From positions 156,001 to 220,000 of the forward strand of contig NC_066593.1 of assembly GCF_905475345.1 (NCBI RefSeq): a stretch of 64,000 nt of DNA, in the 5' to 3' direction. How positions within the stretch are numbered: the first letter of the stretch is position 1; each line of letters begins with the position of its first letter. Below are positions 12,479 to 25,696 of the stretch, piece after piece. A model generated the notes under the pieces. That model did no database searches. It was not told the DNA's origin and was given only the letters and a program-made list of their open reading frames with translations. A program made the position numbers and the translations under genes. This DNA comes from Vespula vulgaris. Taxonomy: Eukaryota; Arthropoda; Insecta; Hymenoptera; Vespidae.

Positions 12479-13643
12479 TTCGTTAGATTGGAATCTGTTT
12501 GTCGAAGGAACGATCTCCCGAGATCCGGCAAGTTTCACGCTGATAAACCGACCGTCTAATCTCGTCGATCTTCTCCGCGCGTCTCTATCCGCCGACTGCC
12601 TCAAATGAATTATCGCTTCTTGAGCAGGCCGCCATCCTCGAGATTGGAAGCAAGTTTTTCTTACGGCTAGATTGTTTAATAAAATTGCGCTATTGTTCGC
12701 GAGCGCTCTTACCTCGATAACTTTGCCAACTTTCTTAATTCGATCAAAGCGCTCCGCCGCTTCCTTTTTTGCCAGGCAATTTTGTTATCGGCTCGATAGA
12801 TTTCTCTCTCTCTCTGTCTCTCTTATTTTCTGATACAGCGGAACGGGATTTGTAACGAGGTTTGTAAGCGAGAACAAACCGAGAAAATTATTTTTTAAGA
12901 CTCCAAGAAAAAGTCTTGGAGGAGAAGAGATCGATATCGTCGTTTTAAAGAAGCATTCGTGCAGTTTCGTTCGAAAGGAAGAACTTGCCGCCGCTTTGCG
13001 ATCTTGCCGAGTATTTTCCATTCTCCTTCGATTTCAAGTTCGGGACAAGAGCTTCGACGACTTTCAAAAGAATTTAGGAACTCGAACTCTAGTTCTAAGC
13101 CTTTTAAAAAGTTTACTCGTAAAGATACTTTTCGAAGGTTATTAAAATGTAGCGAGACGAGAACCCGGGTAAGTTTGGAGAAACATTTACCACCCGTATA
13201 TTTCGGCCGATAAATGTTTCTCGAAGCCTTTGCGTTTTATTTGCTCTCGATGTCTCTCGCTCTTATTCCATTCTTCGCCGCGTTTCTACGCGAGAGTAAA
13301 ATCAAAGAAGGCCTGTCTGTCCCGCCATAATCTTTCGGCGTAATCCACTTGGAACGAATTTTTCGCTCGATCCTAACGACGGTGGAAGTTCGTTAAGATT
13401 TTCATCGACGTGTAAGAGCCATTAAGCCTCGGACCGAAACGAATATTATCTTCGTAATTTTAGTAGAGCGCGAGAATTTTCCTTTTCCGCTTTTCGACTG
13501 GCGTCTAAAGAGGCACTAACGTTTCCTCGTTAAAGAACGTTATTAGTAATCCGAGGCGTTGATCCAAAGATATCGGAAAAAATGTTAATTCCCGTTGTAA
13601 CGCCTGCTTAATAAACTTCTCCAGTGTCGTTCCGGATCGCGTC

Positions 13644-13663
13644 TTCTCTCTCTCTCTCTCTCT
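13644..13663 (+). repeat. (CT)10 array
   Basis: 20-nt CT array inside the presumed 11187-14535 intron. Confidence 0.8.
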
Positions 13664-14535
13664 GGATCTATTTGCTATCGATTTGCTGGTCGAGCTAATG
13701 CAGTTCCTGGGAGATTAGAGAGCACCGTTGACCATATTCCGGTCTATGCAATTTCGTCAACAAATTACAGACTCCCGGCCGAGTTTCGCGTAGAAAGGGC
13801 GCTTTTACGCGTCGACCGACGCGTCCTCGTCGTCGCATACGATCTTTTTATCTCGGAACCGAGCGCCGACTATCTTTTATACATCAAGTCGGTCTCGTCG
13901 TAGTCGACAAGGATGAACGATCGCGCATTTATTTCCACGGCTTTCTTACATCGTGGCCGAGACTCTTTTTCCTCGTTCCGCCGATGATTTAAAATCGTCT
14001 GGCGCAAAGAAGGTAAAAGAAGGAAAAGAGAGGAAGAGAAATCGCTCCCTTTGCGACGAGCCATTTCGTTAATAAATAAGAACGGTAACGCGTGTCTCGG
14101 TGATCCGTTTGGAGGGGAAGGAGATGATTTTCCATAGAGAATAGTGTTAGGGAACCTAACGACATAGTCGGCGTGGAGGTATGTCGGCAAAGGAGGCGAT
14201 TAGAAGGACGTTTCATCGATGTAAACGCGCTTCTACCGTCGGTTAGCTTCGAAAGCGTCCGTTGACACCTCCGTCAAAGACGAGCGAGATGGCTTTGATC
14301 CGTGGGTGTTAAAATATTACTATCCGACGCACCAGACTCTATACCGTATCCACCTGTGTATTTCGCGCTTCTCTCGCGGGAAAGCGATAGGGATTAGGGA
14401 CGGACCCTTTTACGGCGGAGTCAAGCTCGATGGTGCGTTAGGAACCAATTTACTACTCGGGGCACTTTGCCGAAAATCCAATGACAAAAGAGAAAAGGAA
14501 AATCTTGTTTCGATACGATACGAGGATCCACTTAC

Positions 14536-14659
14536 TGTCTTTGACGCAGAACGCGCCTATAATCCAGAGCGGGAAGAGCGGCACGATCAGGACGTTGAGG
14601 TATCTCGTGTTTGCGTTCGATCGTAGACTCCTCCCGACGTGCAGCCTCGGGTAAACCAT
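14536..14659 (-). CDS. Candidate first coding exon of a signal-anchored membrane protein
   Basis: Starts at an ATG and runs 41 codons plus one base to a consensus donor (GACA/GTAAGTGG on the minus strand). Residues 1-19 are basic (R5, H7, R10, R13, R19). Residues 20-39 form a strongly hydrophobic segment (LNVLIVPLFPLWIIGAFCV) followed by K40-D41. This is the shape of a type II signal anchor with a cytosolic N-terminus, or an uncleaved first membrane helix. No family is recognised. The exon ends in phase 1, matching the candidate exon at 11059-11186. Alternative: a chance open frame next to a chance donor. Confidence 0.35.
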
Positions 14660-14996
14660 GATCGTTCGACGTTAACCTTTCGCGGCTCGATCATAGCAAC
14701 CGATCGTAATCGTGAAACGAGATTCCACCGCACATTCTCGTTCTAGTTTTTCCTTTCAAACGAAATCACCATCACCTCCGTTAAGCAGCGCGCACCTTTC
14801 GTTCATTTCGCGGTAGACAAAACTTTTCACGGGAGACACTTTCTCCAAAGGAGAACGAAGAAACAACTCGCGAACACGCCGAAGTTTCTTTATTCTTCCC
14901 CGTTTCACCGACCTAGACACGTTTTCTCTTTGCTCTCGGCTCTCTCGAGAAACGAAAAACACACGCACGATACGCACTGTTATCCTCTCCCTCTCC

Positions 14997-15000
<4 letters not shown>

Positions 15001-15036
<36 letters not shown>
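15001..15036 (+). repeat. (CT)18 array
   Basis: 36-nt uninterrupted CT array opening the 15-16 kb simple-repeat block. Confidence 0.95.
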
Positions 15037-15037
<1 letters not shown>

Positions 15038-15609
15038 ACCCTTTCCCTCCTCCCTCCCTCCCAAAGAGCCGATCGCTCGAATTTCTTTTCTACGCACGCA
15101 AGTTTCGTCCGCTGTATTTATCTTTCTCTCTTTTCTTTCGCACGCAGCCGCCGAGCGATGGAGCGAAAACGTAGCGGTACTCGAACGACAACGACGTAAT
15201 GCGCGCCACTCGCCGTCGGCGAGATTTCCTTGTCTCCCTCTCTCTCTCCCTCGAAGCACACACACGTATACTCTCCTGCGCACGTACACGCTTCGCGAGA
15301 GCGTATTGTCAGAAGCGAACGGAGTCGTGTGCACGGCGCACACCGCGATGCGCTCACCTGCCGCCGCCACCCCCACCAACGGTTTAACCGCCACTACCAC
15401 CACCACCACTACCGCCGGTAGCAGCACCCCTACTAACGCCACTGGCGCCGGCCGCAGTATCAGCAGCGTTCTCCTCGTGGATCCTCTTTCTTCTCCTTCC
15501 CCTTCCTTTTCTTCTTCTCTTCCACCTCTTCCTTCTCGCCTTCTTCTTCTTCTTCTTGTTCTTGTTCTTGCTCCTCGACGTCCACGTCGTTCTCTTTCTC
15601 GTCGTATTT
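15037..15609. other. Simple-sequence-rich region between CT and GTC arrays
   Basis: Pyrimidine-rich sequence with CCA/ACC triplets (about 15360-15430) and CTT-rich sequence (15480-15590). A plus-strand frame from 15306 begins with mixed residues and Thr-rich sequence before running into the arrays. It could be a 5' UTR or first exon, but no donor supports it. Confidence 0.3.
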
Positions 15610-15635
15610 GTCGTCGTCGTCGTCGTCGTCGTCGA

Positions 15636-15677
<42 letters not shown>

Positions 15678-15678
15678 T

Positions 15679-15713
<35 letters not shown>

Positions 15714-15737
15714 CGTCGTCGTCGTCGTCGTCGTCGT
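15610..15737 (+). repeat. Long (GTC/GAC)n triplet array
   Basis: About 128 bp of TCG/GTC triplets with a few GAC and GTT interruptions, the longest triplet array in the window. All six frames are open across it (poly-Arg, poly-Asp, poly-Ser, poly-Val), which produces several false long frames, including a 344-codon minus-strand one. Confidence 0.95.
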
Positions 15738-15835
15738 GGCGAGCTACGTCGATCGAAAAGTGGCCTCCCGCGTTGTACGCGCCCGCGCACACGCTTTACC
15801 TCGCATGCGTATTGAACGCGACGAACGACCCTTGT

Positions 15836-15856
15836 TCTCTCTCTCTCTCTCTCTCT
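15836..15856 (+). repeat. (CT)n array
   Basis: 21-nt CT array closing the 15-16 kb repeat block. Confidence 0.9.
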
Positions 15857-17128
15857 TTCTCTTCCCCGTATCTTTCTTCCTCTTCATACTCGACCTCTAT
15901 GGTTTTCCTCGCGTAACGCGCCTCCGAGCAACTTCTTACACGCGCCCGGCGAAACAAAGCTTTCTCCCCCTCTTCTTCGACATCTTTCCTCGTTTATCGA
16001 AAACTCCAAGGACGTTCGTGCTTGATCCGGTCGAAAGAGTACGCTTTTATTAGCGAAAATTCGAGAGACATTGTTTCTCATATTAAAAGTAAATACTCGG
16101 GTGACTCGCGGTTGAATACCTTTGGCAACGTCAGTCAAGTCGTCGTCCGTAGGAATGCAATTTAACGCAAAGAGCGATATGAAAGCTCGTGCTGCTCTCC
16201 TAGCTCATCCACCTTTCATGTATTTCTTTTTTGGATTCAGATTTTTACAGGCTCGTTTATTTCGCGTTTCCGCGTTAAAGCCGACCGATTTCGAGTAGAT
16301 ATGTCTTTGTCACGCATGCACTTCCTACGAGAGGAAAAGGGAGAGAGAGAGAAAGAGAAGACAGGTTGCTAGATTGTTTTTCGAAGAGAATAAAAAAAGA
16401 TACTATCGGGTGACTCTTACAAAGCATTCCATCTCTCTTTTTTTACTTGGCTTCTCGAATCGATTCTTTCCTTTTTTCTCCATTTGATTCGTATTTTAAT
16501 TCTTTTTTCGAAGATCAACTCTTTTGCCTCTCGAGTCTTCTTTTTTCATCGCTCTTCTTGCTCTCGTCGGTATCGGTGTATCGCGCGTCGTGACGGAGAA
16601 ACGAGACCGGACAAGAGTTAATCAGAAAATATTCCAGAGCAATCTCGTGTAACACCGATCAACGCGTGCAATAATCTCGCGAACGAAGCCGACTACGAGA
16701 ACGATGAAGTTCCAAGAAATTGAATGTACGTCGTAATTATCGCGAGTATTACGTTCCGCGCGTTATCACGGAGACTCGTTTTCTCCGTTCTTGCAAAATT
16801 TGCATCGAATCGATGACGCTGTTCTATTACTAGATCCCGATAGAGGAACTTTTTGAAAAAAAGAAAAGAAGAGAGAAAGACGAGGAAGGAGGAATCGGTA
16901 AACGAGAGTAAACGGGAGTAATGGGGATCGGAGAAGAGGCAAGGAAAAATCGTATTAGAAGGTAGTCGGATATTCATAGGTCGTGAGTTTGGCGGATACG
17001 AAGGAGAGAGAACCGGCCACTCTTTTTTCGAAGGAAGAAATTTGTAGATACAGGCGTTCCCCGATATCAGGGATATTATACCGTAACTCGATTCAACGCT
17101 CTACGGTCCATATCTTCGCTCTGTATTT

Positions 17129-17148
17129 TCGTTCCTTCGAAGGAACGA
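17129..17148. repeat. 20-bp perfect palindrome
   Basis: TCGTTCCTTC and its exact reverse complement meet at TTCGAA. It contains four alternating TTC/GAA triplets, superficially like heat-shock factor sites but with unusual spacing. Confidence 0.85.
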
Positions 17149-19585
17149 GGTCCTCGGATAGGAGAGCCACGCACCTCGTGCCTTACCTCCGTAAGGACGA
17201 GTTCGTTAATCGTTCGATAAACGACGAAGCATGGACGTGAGAGAAAAAGAAGATCTGGCCGTTCGCCAGTTGGACGGCTCGCGCGTTAACTCGGACACGA
17301 GTCGAACTCGAGTTTTGCGTTATTCAAAGGGATAGCTCGCTGTCCTTTTATGCTTCGTGATAAATTCGTGTTTGGGAAAAATATCAAAGTTAACGCGAGC
17401 TTCCTACGTTCCACGACGGAGATATATCCTAGGCATTATTCATAAGAGCGAAGAGGGTGCGACGGTACACGCCTACCTGTGCTCGGCTGGGTAAAGCGAT
17501 AACCGTAAGCAACGTACAAGATCTACGGCTCGATCGTACGTGCGATACTTACGGACCGATGCTAATCTTTCCGTCCTTAACGACGACCGAGAAAGAAAAA
17601 TGAGAGAATAGCTCATTTCTTATCTACAAATATGAGAGGGATTTGAAACGGGCGGGCGGGCAATTCGGTCGTTTACATTTTTTCTCTCTCCTAAATCGTC
17701 TAAACTTTTCGACGAGGTCGCGTCTTCCTTTCTCCGGCCGACGTATTCTATAATTTTCGACCGAAACGACGTATTCTATAATCTTTGAGGGCTGACTCGA
17801 GAGCCGAGGTGCCACGGGACTTTTTTATACGAGAATAAACGCTAAAGAATGAGCTTCGATGCCGCGACTATTAGCCAGCCGCGTTATTCGAACTCGCTCC
17901 GAGAGAACTAGAAAAAAAGAAAATATCTATTTCCAAGGGAATCCTACTCGTAAGAGAGATCTTTCGGTCGTTTTAACATTTTTCACAACGGCCTGCTTTA
18001 TCTCGCACGCGCGCGTGCACGTTTATCTCTTGGCCCGCTTTTCTAATATTTTATAAGTTTATCCACCTCTCTTACGAAACAAAAAATTCGATGAAATATT
18101 TATAACGCTTGAAAATGAAAAAGCTGCTTATATTTACGCTACGGAATGACTGCAGCGGGGATCGCAAGAACAAAGTACTTATTTTATACTTTGGACAGGG
18201 AAAGAACTTTAGCAACGATTTGCCGTAAGAAGATGACCGGTAAAGTTTGCACCCAGCGCAGTATCCATTTGATGAAAGAAAAAGGACGGAGGTAGGGAGA
18301 GAGGGAGGAGCTCGTTTATTTCGTTGTACGTAAATAGAAAACCGACTCTCGATAAATATCACTGGCAGATGTAATATCGCGGAAACCCGAGGGAGCACGT
18401 GCCATCGAAAGGAATAAATTTCCGAAATCGTTACATTTTATATTTGACGCGTCTTTAAATTTATGAAGACGCGGAACATAGAGAAAGGTTCTACCTCGCT
18501 TCGTCTTTGCCTTTCTTTTCGCTCGTAGGTGCTCGTGACGCGTGCCACGTGCCGGTATCCACGTTGAACGGGATGTCGGACAGCTTAAAGGCACCTTCCG
18601 TCCGTCGCTCGCTCTCTCGCCGCCACTCTCCGTCGTACACTCCGATAAAGTGAAAATAATAACGCCACTTTTATTCACCTATGGTTAAACGTAACGGAAC
18701 GACGGACGGTTGGACGGAATGAAATTTAACGAGGCGCGGTTCTATCTTATGCGCGTCGAAACAAATTTCTCTCTCCCTCTCTCCCGCTCGTTCGCTCGTT
18801 CTACTTTGGAAAAATTGGATCGACGATGCCTAAAAGATAAATTTATGGTAAATATGGAGCTTGAAGCGAGTGCGAGTAAAGTGCTGTAGAGACATGCGGC
18901 TCTTTCAATTCCATCGCGTTTCCTAGAAGAAGAGAAAGGAGAGAGAGAAGAGAGAAGAAGCAAGTATCCCGAGGTTTTATCCTTTTACTCGACACCTACC
19001 GTCGAATCGGTTCGCTCTATTTCTCACTCTCTTTCGTTCTTTCTCTCTTACATGAATGGAGAGGCCTGGAGTGAGAAAAGAGGAAGAATAAAGTTTCAAA
19101 GTCTTCCGCGGCGACAAATATCATCGTAGAAAACGACAATCTTTTACGGACGAACGCACCCTTGACTGCGTTCCTTTTTCATCGAATCTTTTCTCTGCCC
19201 CCACCCCCACCCCCTCCTTCCCCCTTCTCTCTCTCTCTCTCTCGCGCGCCCGCGACTCCGCGAAAAACAGAACGAATCGAAAAGAACAGCCGGCTCGTTT
19301 CCATATTTTTCCGATGGCACGCTAAAGCTCTTAAAGTTAAGTTCCCTCGGCTCGTCGAAGGTTAATATAACGCTTAACTCGGGTTAACGCTTTGAATCTA
19401 AAGGGTGCGAAGGGTCGAGGATTCGTAACTGGCCGCCTCTCGGATCTATGTATTTGTTTTTTTTTTTTTCTTTTATTTTATACGGGAGAAAGAGAGAAAG
19501 GGTATAAAGCGCAAAGGAAAGAATAGCAACAATCGGTGTTCCAGTTTTACGCGGCCTACTTTTTCTTTACTCTTTTCCCTTCGAA

Positions 19586-19591
<6 letters not shown>

Positions 19592-19634
<43 letters not shown>
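19592..19634 (+). repeat. (CT)21 array
   Basis: 43-nt uninterrupted CT array in noncoding sequence. Confidence 0.95.
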
Positions 19635-19636
<2 letters not shown>

Positions 19637-22115
19637 ACGATTCTTCTCATATACTTTCCGACCTCTCTCGGTTAATCCGCTTAAGTCGATCCACTCGGAT
19701 ATCGCCCAACGTTTCTCGTCTTCCGTCATTCGAGTACTTTTATTTTGCATACGCGTAGCGGCAGCGTTTGGAAAAACTTAGCGCGAGAGATGTATTCGCA
19801 GGTGAAAGTGTTTTTTCTGGATAAGAACGCTTACCTCGTTTTAAATTCTTCGCTCATCGAAAGGAAGTAACGAATCGGAAATTCGTTCGACGTTAAATCG
19901 TACAGATTTTACCGTTTATCGAAATTAAACCGGCATCTAACCGACCTTCGAGAGAACGACGAGGAAGAGGAGGAAGCGTAAAAATATCGAAAGCATCGCG
20001 CGTCGTTACGCGTTTGGCATGACAATCATTCATAATTGGGCATGAGACCAATCAAGTTCCATTAACGAAATGGAATAGAATTTTGGGCGCTTTGCAATCT
20101 CAATTTGATGGCGCTGCTCGCGATAGGTCGATAGCTTAATGAGATTTTCCCGGCACGTCCCGCATCTCATTTTTTATATACACGCTATTAACGTTCACCG
20201 ATACGTTAGATTTGACCCACGGTAGAAGAGGCGAAAATAAAAGTAAAAAAGAGGGAGATGATCGTCGCTTTGTAATAATAACCGCGAATACCATTTCGAC
20301 GTTTCGTCTCACCGATCGTTTCCACGATTTATTTAGTTTGCTCTTTCGCGCCGTGGTTTCTTTTTTTTCTTTTTCAACGTTACGCTTCCTCCGTTCGAAG
20401 CTTTGTTTGCGCGCGACTATTGTTCCTTCCTCTATTCCACCGGTCATTCTTCTTTATTCGTCGCACGTAGATAATGTCCGATATTTTCTAACGGAGTCCT
20501 CCGTAGCGGCCGTCCGCGCTTACCGAGAATTTTTCTCGAACGTCGATCCGCGCTACCGGTCTACGGAGAGAAACCGTTTTACCGCGTTCGAATAAGCAAA
20601 GATACTTCCGACGTCGCGATAAAATATATACTCGTACTCGCGAGCGGGCTAGCACATACTCGAAAATAAAGATCCGTGGCGTCTCGCGCGAGAGCGAAAG
20701 GAGCGAAAGGAAGGAAGGGAAGGAAAACGAACGGCGAAGGTATTCGAAAGCGCGAAATTGCCCGTAGGTATAGAAAAGTATAATATTTACGTATTTTAAC
20801 GGAGTTACGAGTCCTCGAATACGAGAGCTTACAAGCGGATAAAGGAGCTTCGTAAGTAAAACCCGTCGGTAATCTTTAAGGCGAATTAATTCGCGAAATT
20901 ATATTCGATGGGCCAGGAACGGCGGGTCTAAACCTATGGACGCATGGAAAAGTACACGAGTTTCAACGTCGATAATACCATTTGTTAGCGGGCTCTACCC
21001 TCCGTGAGTGCCGCTCGTAATACCAATTAAATGGCGTTTCGCGACGCAACGACGAACGTACGCCGAAGAGACGTTCGCCGAGTTACATTTCTCTTCTTCC
21101 TTCCGTCGTCTCCCTTTGGCTGCGTTATTAGATCAACTAGCAAAGAAAATAGGAATGACGTTTCCAGAGAAAGGAAAGAAAGAATCGATGTATAGCGGGA
21201 AGATAGGGTAGAGCTACGATGCGCGATACTCTCCTGCCTTTCCGTCTCTCTTATTTTCCTAACGAGCCTATATTTCCTAATGGTCTCCCTTCTCACCGAC
21301 GTTATCTTTCTCCTCTTCCTCGTCGATCTCCTTTCGTCGATCGTTAGAGTCACGAGATTCGTATTCGGCAGTGTAAAAGTCAAGAAAAATAACGTACCCG
21401 CGACACCGTTCGATCCCCCGCCCTTATTAAATTTCTATTTATCAAACTATATATTCCGTTCGTTGCAAGCCCCTTATTTCGTACCCTGGCAATTTATTCT
21501 TACGATTGATCGCATTATCGGCACGGAGCTCCTATTGCTCGCGCCATTATTTTTCAAGCTGCGATCCATTATTGTCGAAACTGCTATTGCTGCAAAATTC
21601 TCCCTCTCTCGGTCTCCCTTTTGTCGCTTTTCTTAGACATAATAGGATAGGTTAGGAACGTGTTCGAGATGGAAAATAGAGAAAAAGTCCGGGATGTATC
21701 GTCGTATTCGTCGTCGTACTCGTCGCGCTAGGAACGACCGCGGTCGACGGTACTCATCGAGAGCGAAGCTTTCCAAGAGCCCTCTCCTTGAAATTTTCAT
21801 TGCACCAGCGCCGAGAGATCCACCTTGTTTCCAAGCTCTCGTCCCCCTCCCCCCGCGTCCTCCGAACCAAAGAGTAGTCCCCCTTTCCATCGATACCACT
21901 GCGACGAATCGTACTCCTTCTACGGAGGAGACATATTGCTCTTTAAAGTCGACGTGGCGTTGCCGAAGCGAGTCTACACCACTCATACATTTATGCATTC
22001 GGTGACACATAGGACGACTGCATCGATCGCGCTTTGAAAAAATTAATTGATACCCGTCCTTCCCTCGCCGATATCCAATTCTCCGTTTCTCCTCGTTCGT
22101 CCCGAACCTCCCGAG

Positions 22116-22120
<5 letters not shown>

Positions 22121-22166
<46 letters not shown>
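22121..22166 (+). repeat. (CT)23 array
   Basis: 46-nt uninterrupted CT array. Confidence 0.95.
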
Positions 22167-22169
<3 letters not shown>

Positions 22170-22680
22170 CATCCCTCCGCTCACCCCTCCGCCCTGTGTA
22201 CCAACACCTTTCACCGCGTCCTATGTACCTACATGCATGATTAAGATCGTTTTAAACTCTTTCTCCCTCCCATCGTCGTCCCTTAATCGACCCTTTCTAT
22301 TTCCAGTTTTCCCGAGACAACGTTATAAACCTCCTCTTAGCGACTGTAAATTACAGCGCGTTCGCTTCGGCGCCTCCTTTATGAAGGACACCACCGGAAG
22401 CCGGTCGTCGCACAAAGGACGCTCGACGCAGAAGGGTAACGTGCTCGAGACGTTCTAATGCGATTTTCCAACTTGATAAAATAATACAGCGCGAATAATT
22501 CGTCGGAAAGGCGAGAGGCCGGGGGGTGAGGAGGACGTTTCTATGCGGAAGGACGGGCAGTATCGGTTAATCGATGTCGAACGAAGAATATTGTATTTCA
22601 TTCGGTCGCAATAATCGTTTCAACGTACGTATCGCGCACGACGAACGCCCATAGGATATCCGCCGACAAAGTGATTCGCG

Positions 22681-22693
22681 TTTTAATTAATTA
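22681..22693 (+). promoter_or_regulatory. Overlapping homeodomain cores
   Basis: TTTTAATTAATTA holds overlapping TAAT/ATTA cores, immediately upstream of a pyrimidine-rich stretch and the 11-bp tandem repeat at 22741. Confidence 0.2.
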
Positions 22694-22740
22694 CGTCGAG
22701 CAACCCACACTTTATCCACTCATCTTCCTCCTCCACGTCC

Positions 22741-22795
22741 GTTCGTTGTCCATTCGTTGTTCGTTCGCTGTCCGTTCGTTGTCCGTTCGTTGTTT
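22741..22795 (+). repeat. 11-bp tandem repeat, 5 copies
   Basis: Five units of consensus GTTCGTTGTCC with one or two changes in three of them. Confidence 0.85.
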
Positions 22796-25630
22796 CCTAT
22801 CCCATTCGACTACTCGCTAATTCCGCATCAGCTCTCATCCGTATTTGCGATTATTTTTCGAAAAGAGCTCCGCGCTATTGTTCCGCGCGCGAGTGCTCGA
22901 CGCATAGCTCTTTTCTCTTTTTCGTTGCCTCCGACGTACGACTCCGAACGATCGTTCTCTCCCGTTATCTCCCTTGCTCCCTCCGAAACGGAGTCGTTCG
23001 TTAAGACGAAACAGCGGCTGATAGCTACGCGTTCGCTTGTAAATCTGGGATTATCCCTGTCTCGATGCGCTTGGATCGATTTTAAGATCTTAATGGTTGT
23101 TGCATCCTTAAGGGTCATCCTACGGAGACCTTAATGGTCCCATCCCTCTCGCGCTCCTCGTCTATTTTGTTTCGAGGGAGAAAAATGTAAAGCTTCTTTC
23201 CTCTTTTTGTCCTTCTCCTCCGTCTACTATTTTTCTCAAATTTCACGTTAAACGAGCGCGAATTACTCGAGTCCGTGTTCTCTGAATTCCATCGTACAAA
23301 GGGCCGCCTCGAGAGAGCGCTCATTCTTGGTCTCGGCTCTATCAACTTTTCTCGCTTCCTTTCTTTTCCTCATGCGCGAACACACGTACATAATGCAAGC
23401 GCGTGCGCGCACTTCCTTTTGATCGAAGAAAGAGAGCTCTCGCGAGGAGAAAATAAATGAAAGAGGAACGGTGACGTGCGGAGGGTCGAAAAAATGTGGC
23501 GAAACAATTTCGAACAGACCTTTCTTTGGTTTAAGGACACAGCGTGGAGGGGGCGGGAGAGAGAGAGGGGGGGGAGGGGAGAAGGGATGGAAGAAATTAA
23601 CGCGAAAGAAAAGCGAGTGCAGAGTCGAGGACGTCCACGACTATGGCTACGGCTACGGCTCTTATCTTCGTCCAGTTTCGTTTCTCTCGTAGACAACGAA
23701 AAAACGACGTTGTTCAGCCGCGCGCAGCTCGAGCGTTCGATAAATCATCTCTCGGTCCGAGAAAAAGACACAAAGAGCTGGTCGTCCGTTGAGAAAGAGA
23801 GAGTAGGCGTCCGGAGAAGTAGGAAGAAGAAGAGTAAGTGCCGGAGAGAGGTGGGGCCACGGCGAGGCGAGAAGCCGACGTCGGTAATTAGATGTTACTT
23901 GCCGTCGTCATGATAATTAGCGTCAATTGTTTTCCTCCGGCCGCTAGAAAAAGCTGGCAATTATCGGGAGACGGACGTTTCTCGAGAGCGAAGAAGGAAA
24001 TATCTTCCTTTCGACTCGACTGCTCTCGAAAATTTGGATGGTTCGTCGCGTAGCGAGCGAATAATCCTTCTTCTCCTCGTCCTCTTTTCTTTACTTTCCT
24101 TTTTCGAAAAACGACAGACCAATTTTAATAACGATTTCGAAAGCAAATTCTTGACTCGTCGCTAAGGAGGCTCGTATCGCGTCGAGTGCGCTCTCTTGCT
24201 TCGAGAAGGATCGGGAGGAAAGAAAAGCTGATTGTTTAGAGCCAATCGAGCGTTTTAGAACCGATCGCGTCAGCAAGCTTCGTGGGTATCGTTCCGATCG
24301 GATCAAACGACGCTCCGTATCTTTTCTTCGTCCTCCTACACTCTGCTCTTTTCCCGCTTAAGGTCTTTCTTAGTTCCGAGTAAGAGGTAACGGTGCTTGT
24401 TTCCCTCTCTCCTCCTCCTCCTTTTTCTCCTTCTTCTTTTTGTTCCTAGCTTCGCTTTTTTCTCCGCGCTCTCGAGGTAAAAATAATATTCTTGGCAAAA
24501 TCATGAACGAGTCACGCGCAAAACTTTGTCTCTTCTTCTTTTAAACTACGTCCCAACAAAATTCAATTACGCGGTAATTCTGATAACGAAAAGGTACATC
24601 TCGTTTTATCCATCTTTCCTTCACCGATCGAAAATCGCTATTTCTAAAGCGATCGATTAAATCGGTAATCCTCGAAGGAGAATCGAAGCCTGCAACTCGA
24701 ATGGACAAAGGAAAGGCAAAAGTAAATTTCGAGTGTCTCCGGGATCTAAAGAAACTGCGGTGAACGAATCGGTAGTCGTTGCTGGCTATCGGCACGCTTC
24801 GTTCCAAAACTTCATCTCGGCAAATCTTTTGCTAGTTTCGATAATAGAAGAAAAACCATAATATACCGGGAACGAAACGGAGCGTGGTGTTCGAGCTCGC
24901 AGCTCCGCAAAAAAACACGCCGATATTCACGTTCGACCGTTACTTCGCACTTTTGCGTTTGAGTACCGAGTCGTTTGCCAGACCAAGTCTTCTTGTCCTA
25001 CAACTTTGAAATCTCGGGACGGTTAAAAAGTTTCGCTCAAACTTTTCCTTGGAGGTAACAAAGAGAAAAGTAGCGAGAATATAGTAGCAGGAGTAGAGAG
25101 CGAGAGCGAGTGGGGGGAGGGGGAGAGGAGACAGAGTATAGAGAGTAGAGAACGGCCGAGCGTGCGCGTGATCGATGGTCAAGCGAGCCAAGCTTTGAGC
25201 TCAAATTTTACCGTTGAACACAAAGAAAGGAGGAGAGGGAGAGAGAGAAGAGAGCGCACTCCTTTGAAACTCTTTCGTTTTCTCCTTTAACGATCATCGT
25301 ACACACTTTGGTAAGTGCTTTAGAAATACAATCAAGGAAATTGATCCTCCGAGTTTCGACGACGAATTTACTAACGACATATTCGTGTTCTCGGTGTCGA
25401 GATGTTTCGTCAAAGGTGATGAAACGTGACTTTTTTGCTTGGAAGCCTTCTTTGTTTGCACGCTGGGCACCCTCTCTATTCGCATCTCGCTCATTCTCAC
25501 GCATCATCGTCGCTCGGAAGAGTCTAATCGCAACGTTGCGCGTCAACGAGAGGGGTTGCTTACTCTCCTACTTCTCCTTTAACGTCGCGTCGCTCGTATA
25601 TTCCAGCAGATTTCCTCTCTTTCTCTTTCT

Positions 25631-25654
25631 CCCTCTCTCTCTCCCTCCCTCCCT

Positions 25655-25694
<40 letters not shown>
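25631..25694 (+). repeat. Compound (CT)n-(CCCT)n-(CT)n array
   Basis: CT, then CCCT tetranucleotides, then a 34-nt CT run. Confidence 0.9.

Positions 25695-25696
<2 letters not shown>

Larger units (their letters stand above)
11187..14535 (-). other. Presumed intron between the two candidate minus-strand exons
   Basis: Apart from the listed arrays I see no protein-like segment with supporting splice signals. Open frames of up to 215 codons (minus strand, 11957-12604) cross the tetranucleotide cascade and have repeat-driven Arg/Ser/Pro composition, so I do not call them. If the two candidate exons are wrong, this is intergenic. Confidence 0.25.

Noticed and set aside
11957..12604. 215-codon minus-strand frame
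   Set aside because: Crosses the tetranucleotide cascade, with Pro/Ser/Arg/Thr repeats produced by it.
14756..15790. 344-codon minus-strand open frame
   Set aside because: Most of it is poly-Arg from the GTC/GAC array and Arg-Glu from the CT array; all six frames are open there.
17544..17592. Minus-strand short exon before GTAAGTATCG
   Set aside because: A good donor, but the upstream AG gives only about 23 nt and nothing connects to it.
18486..18675. Minus-strand 59-codon protein-like stretch
   Set aside because: No ATG, weak acceptor, no donor, no recognised family; left as chance.
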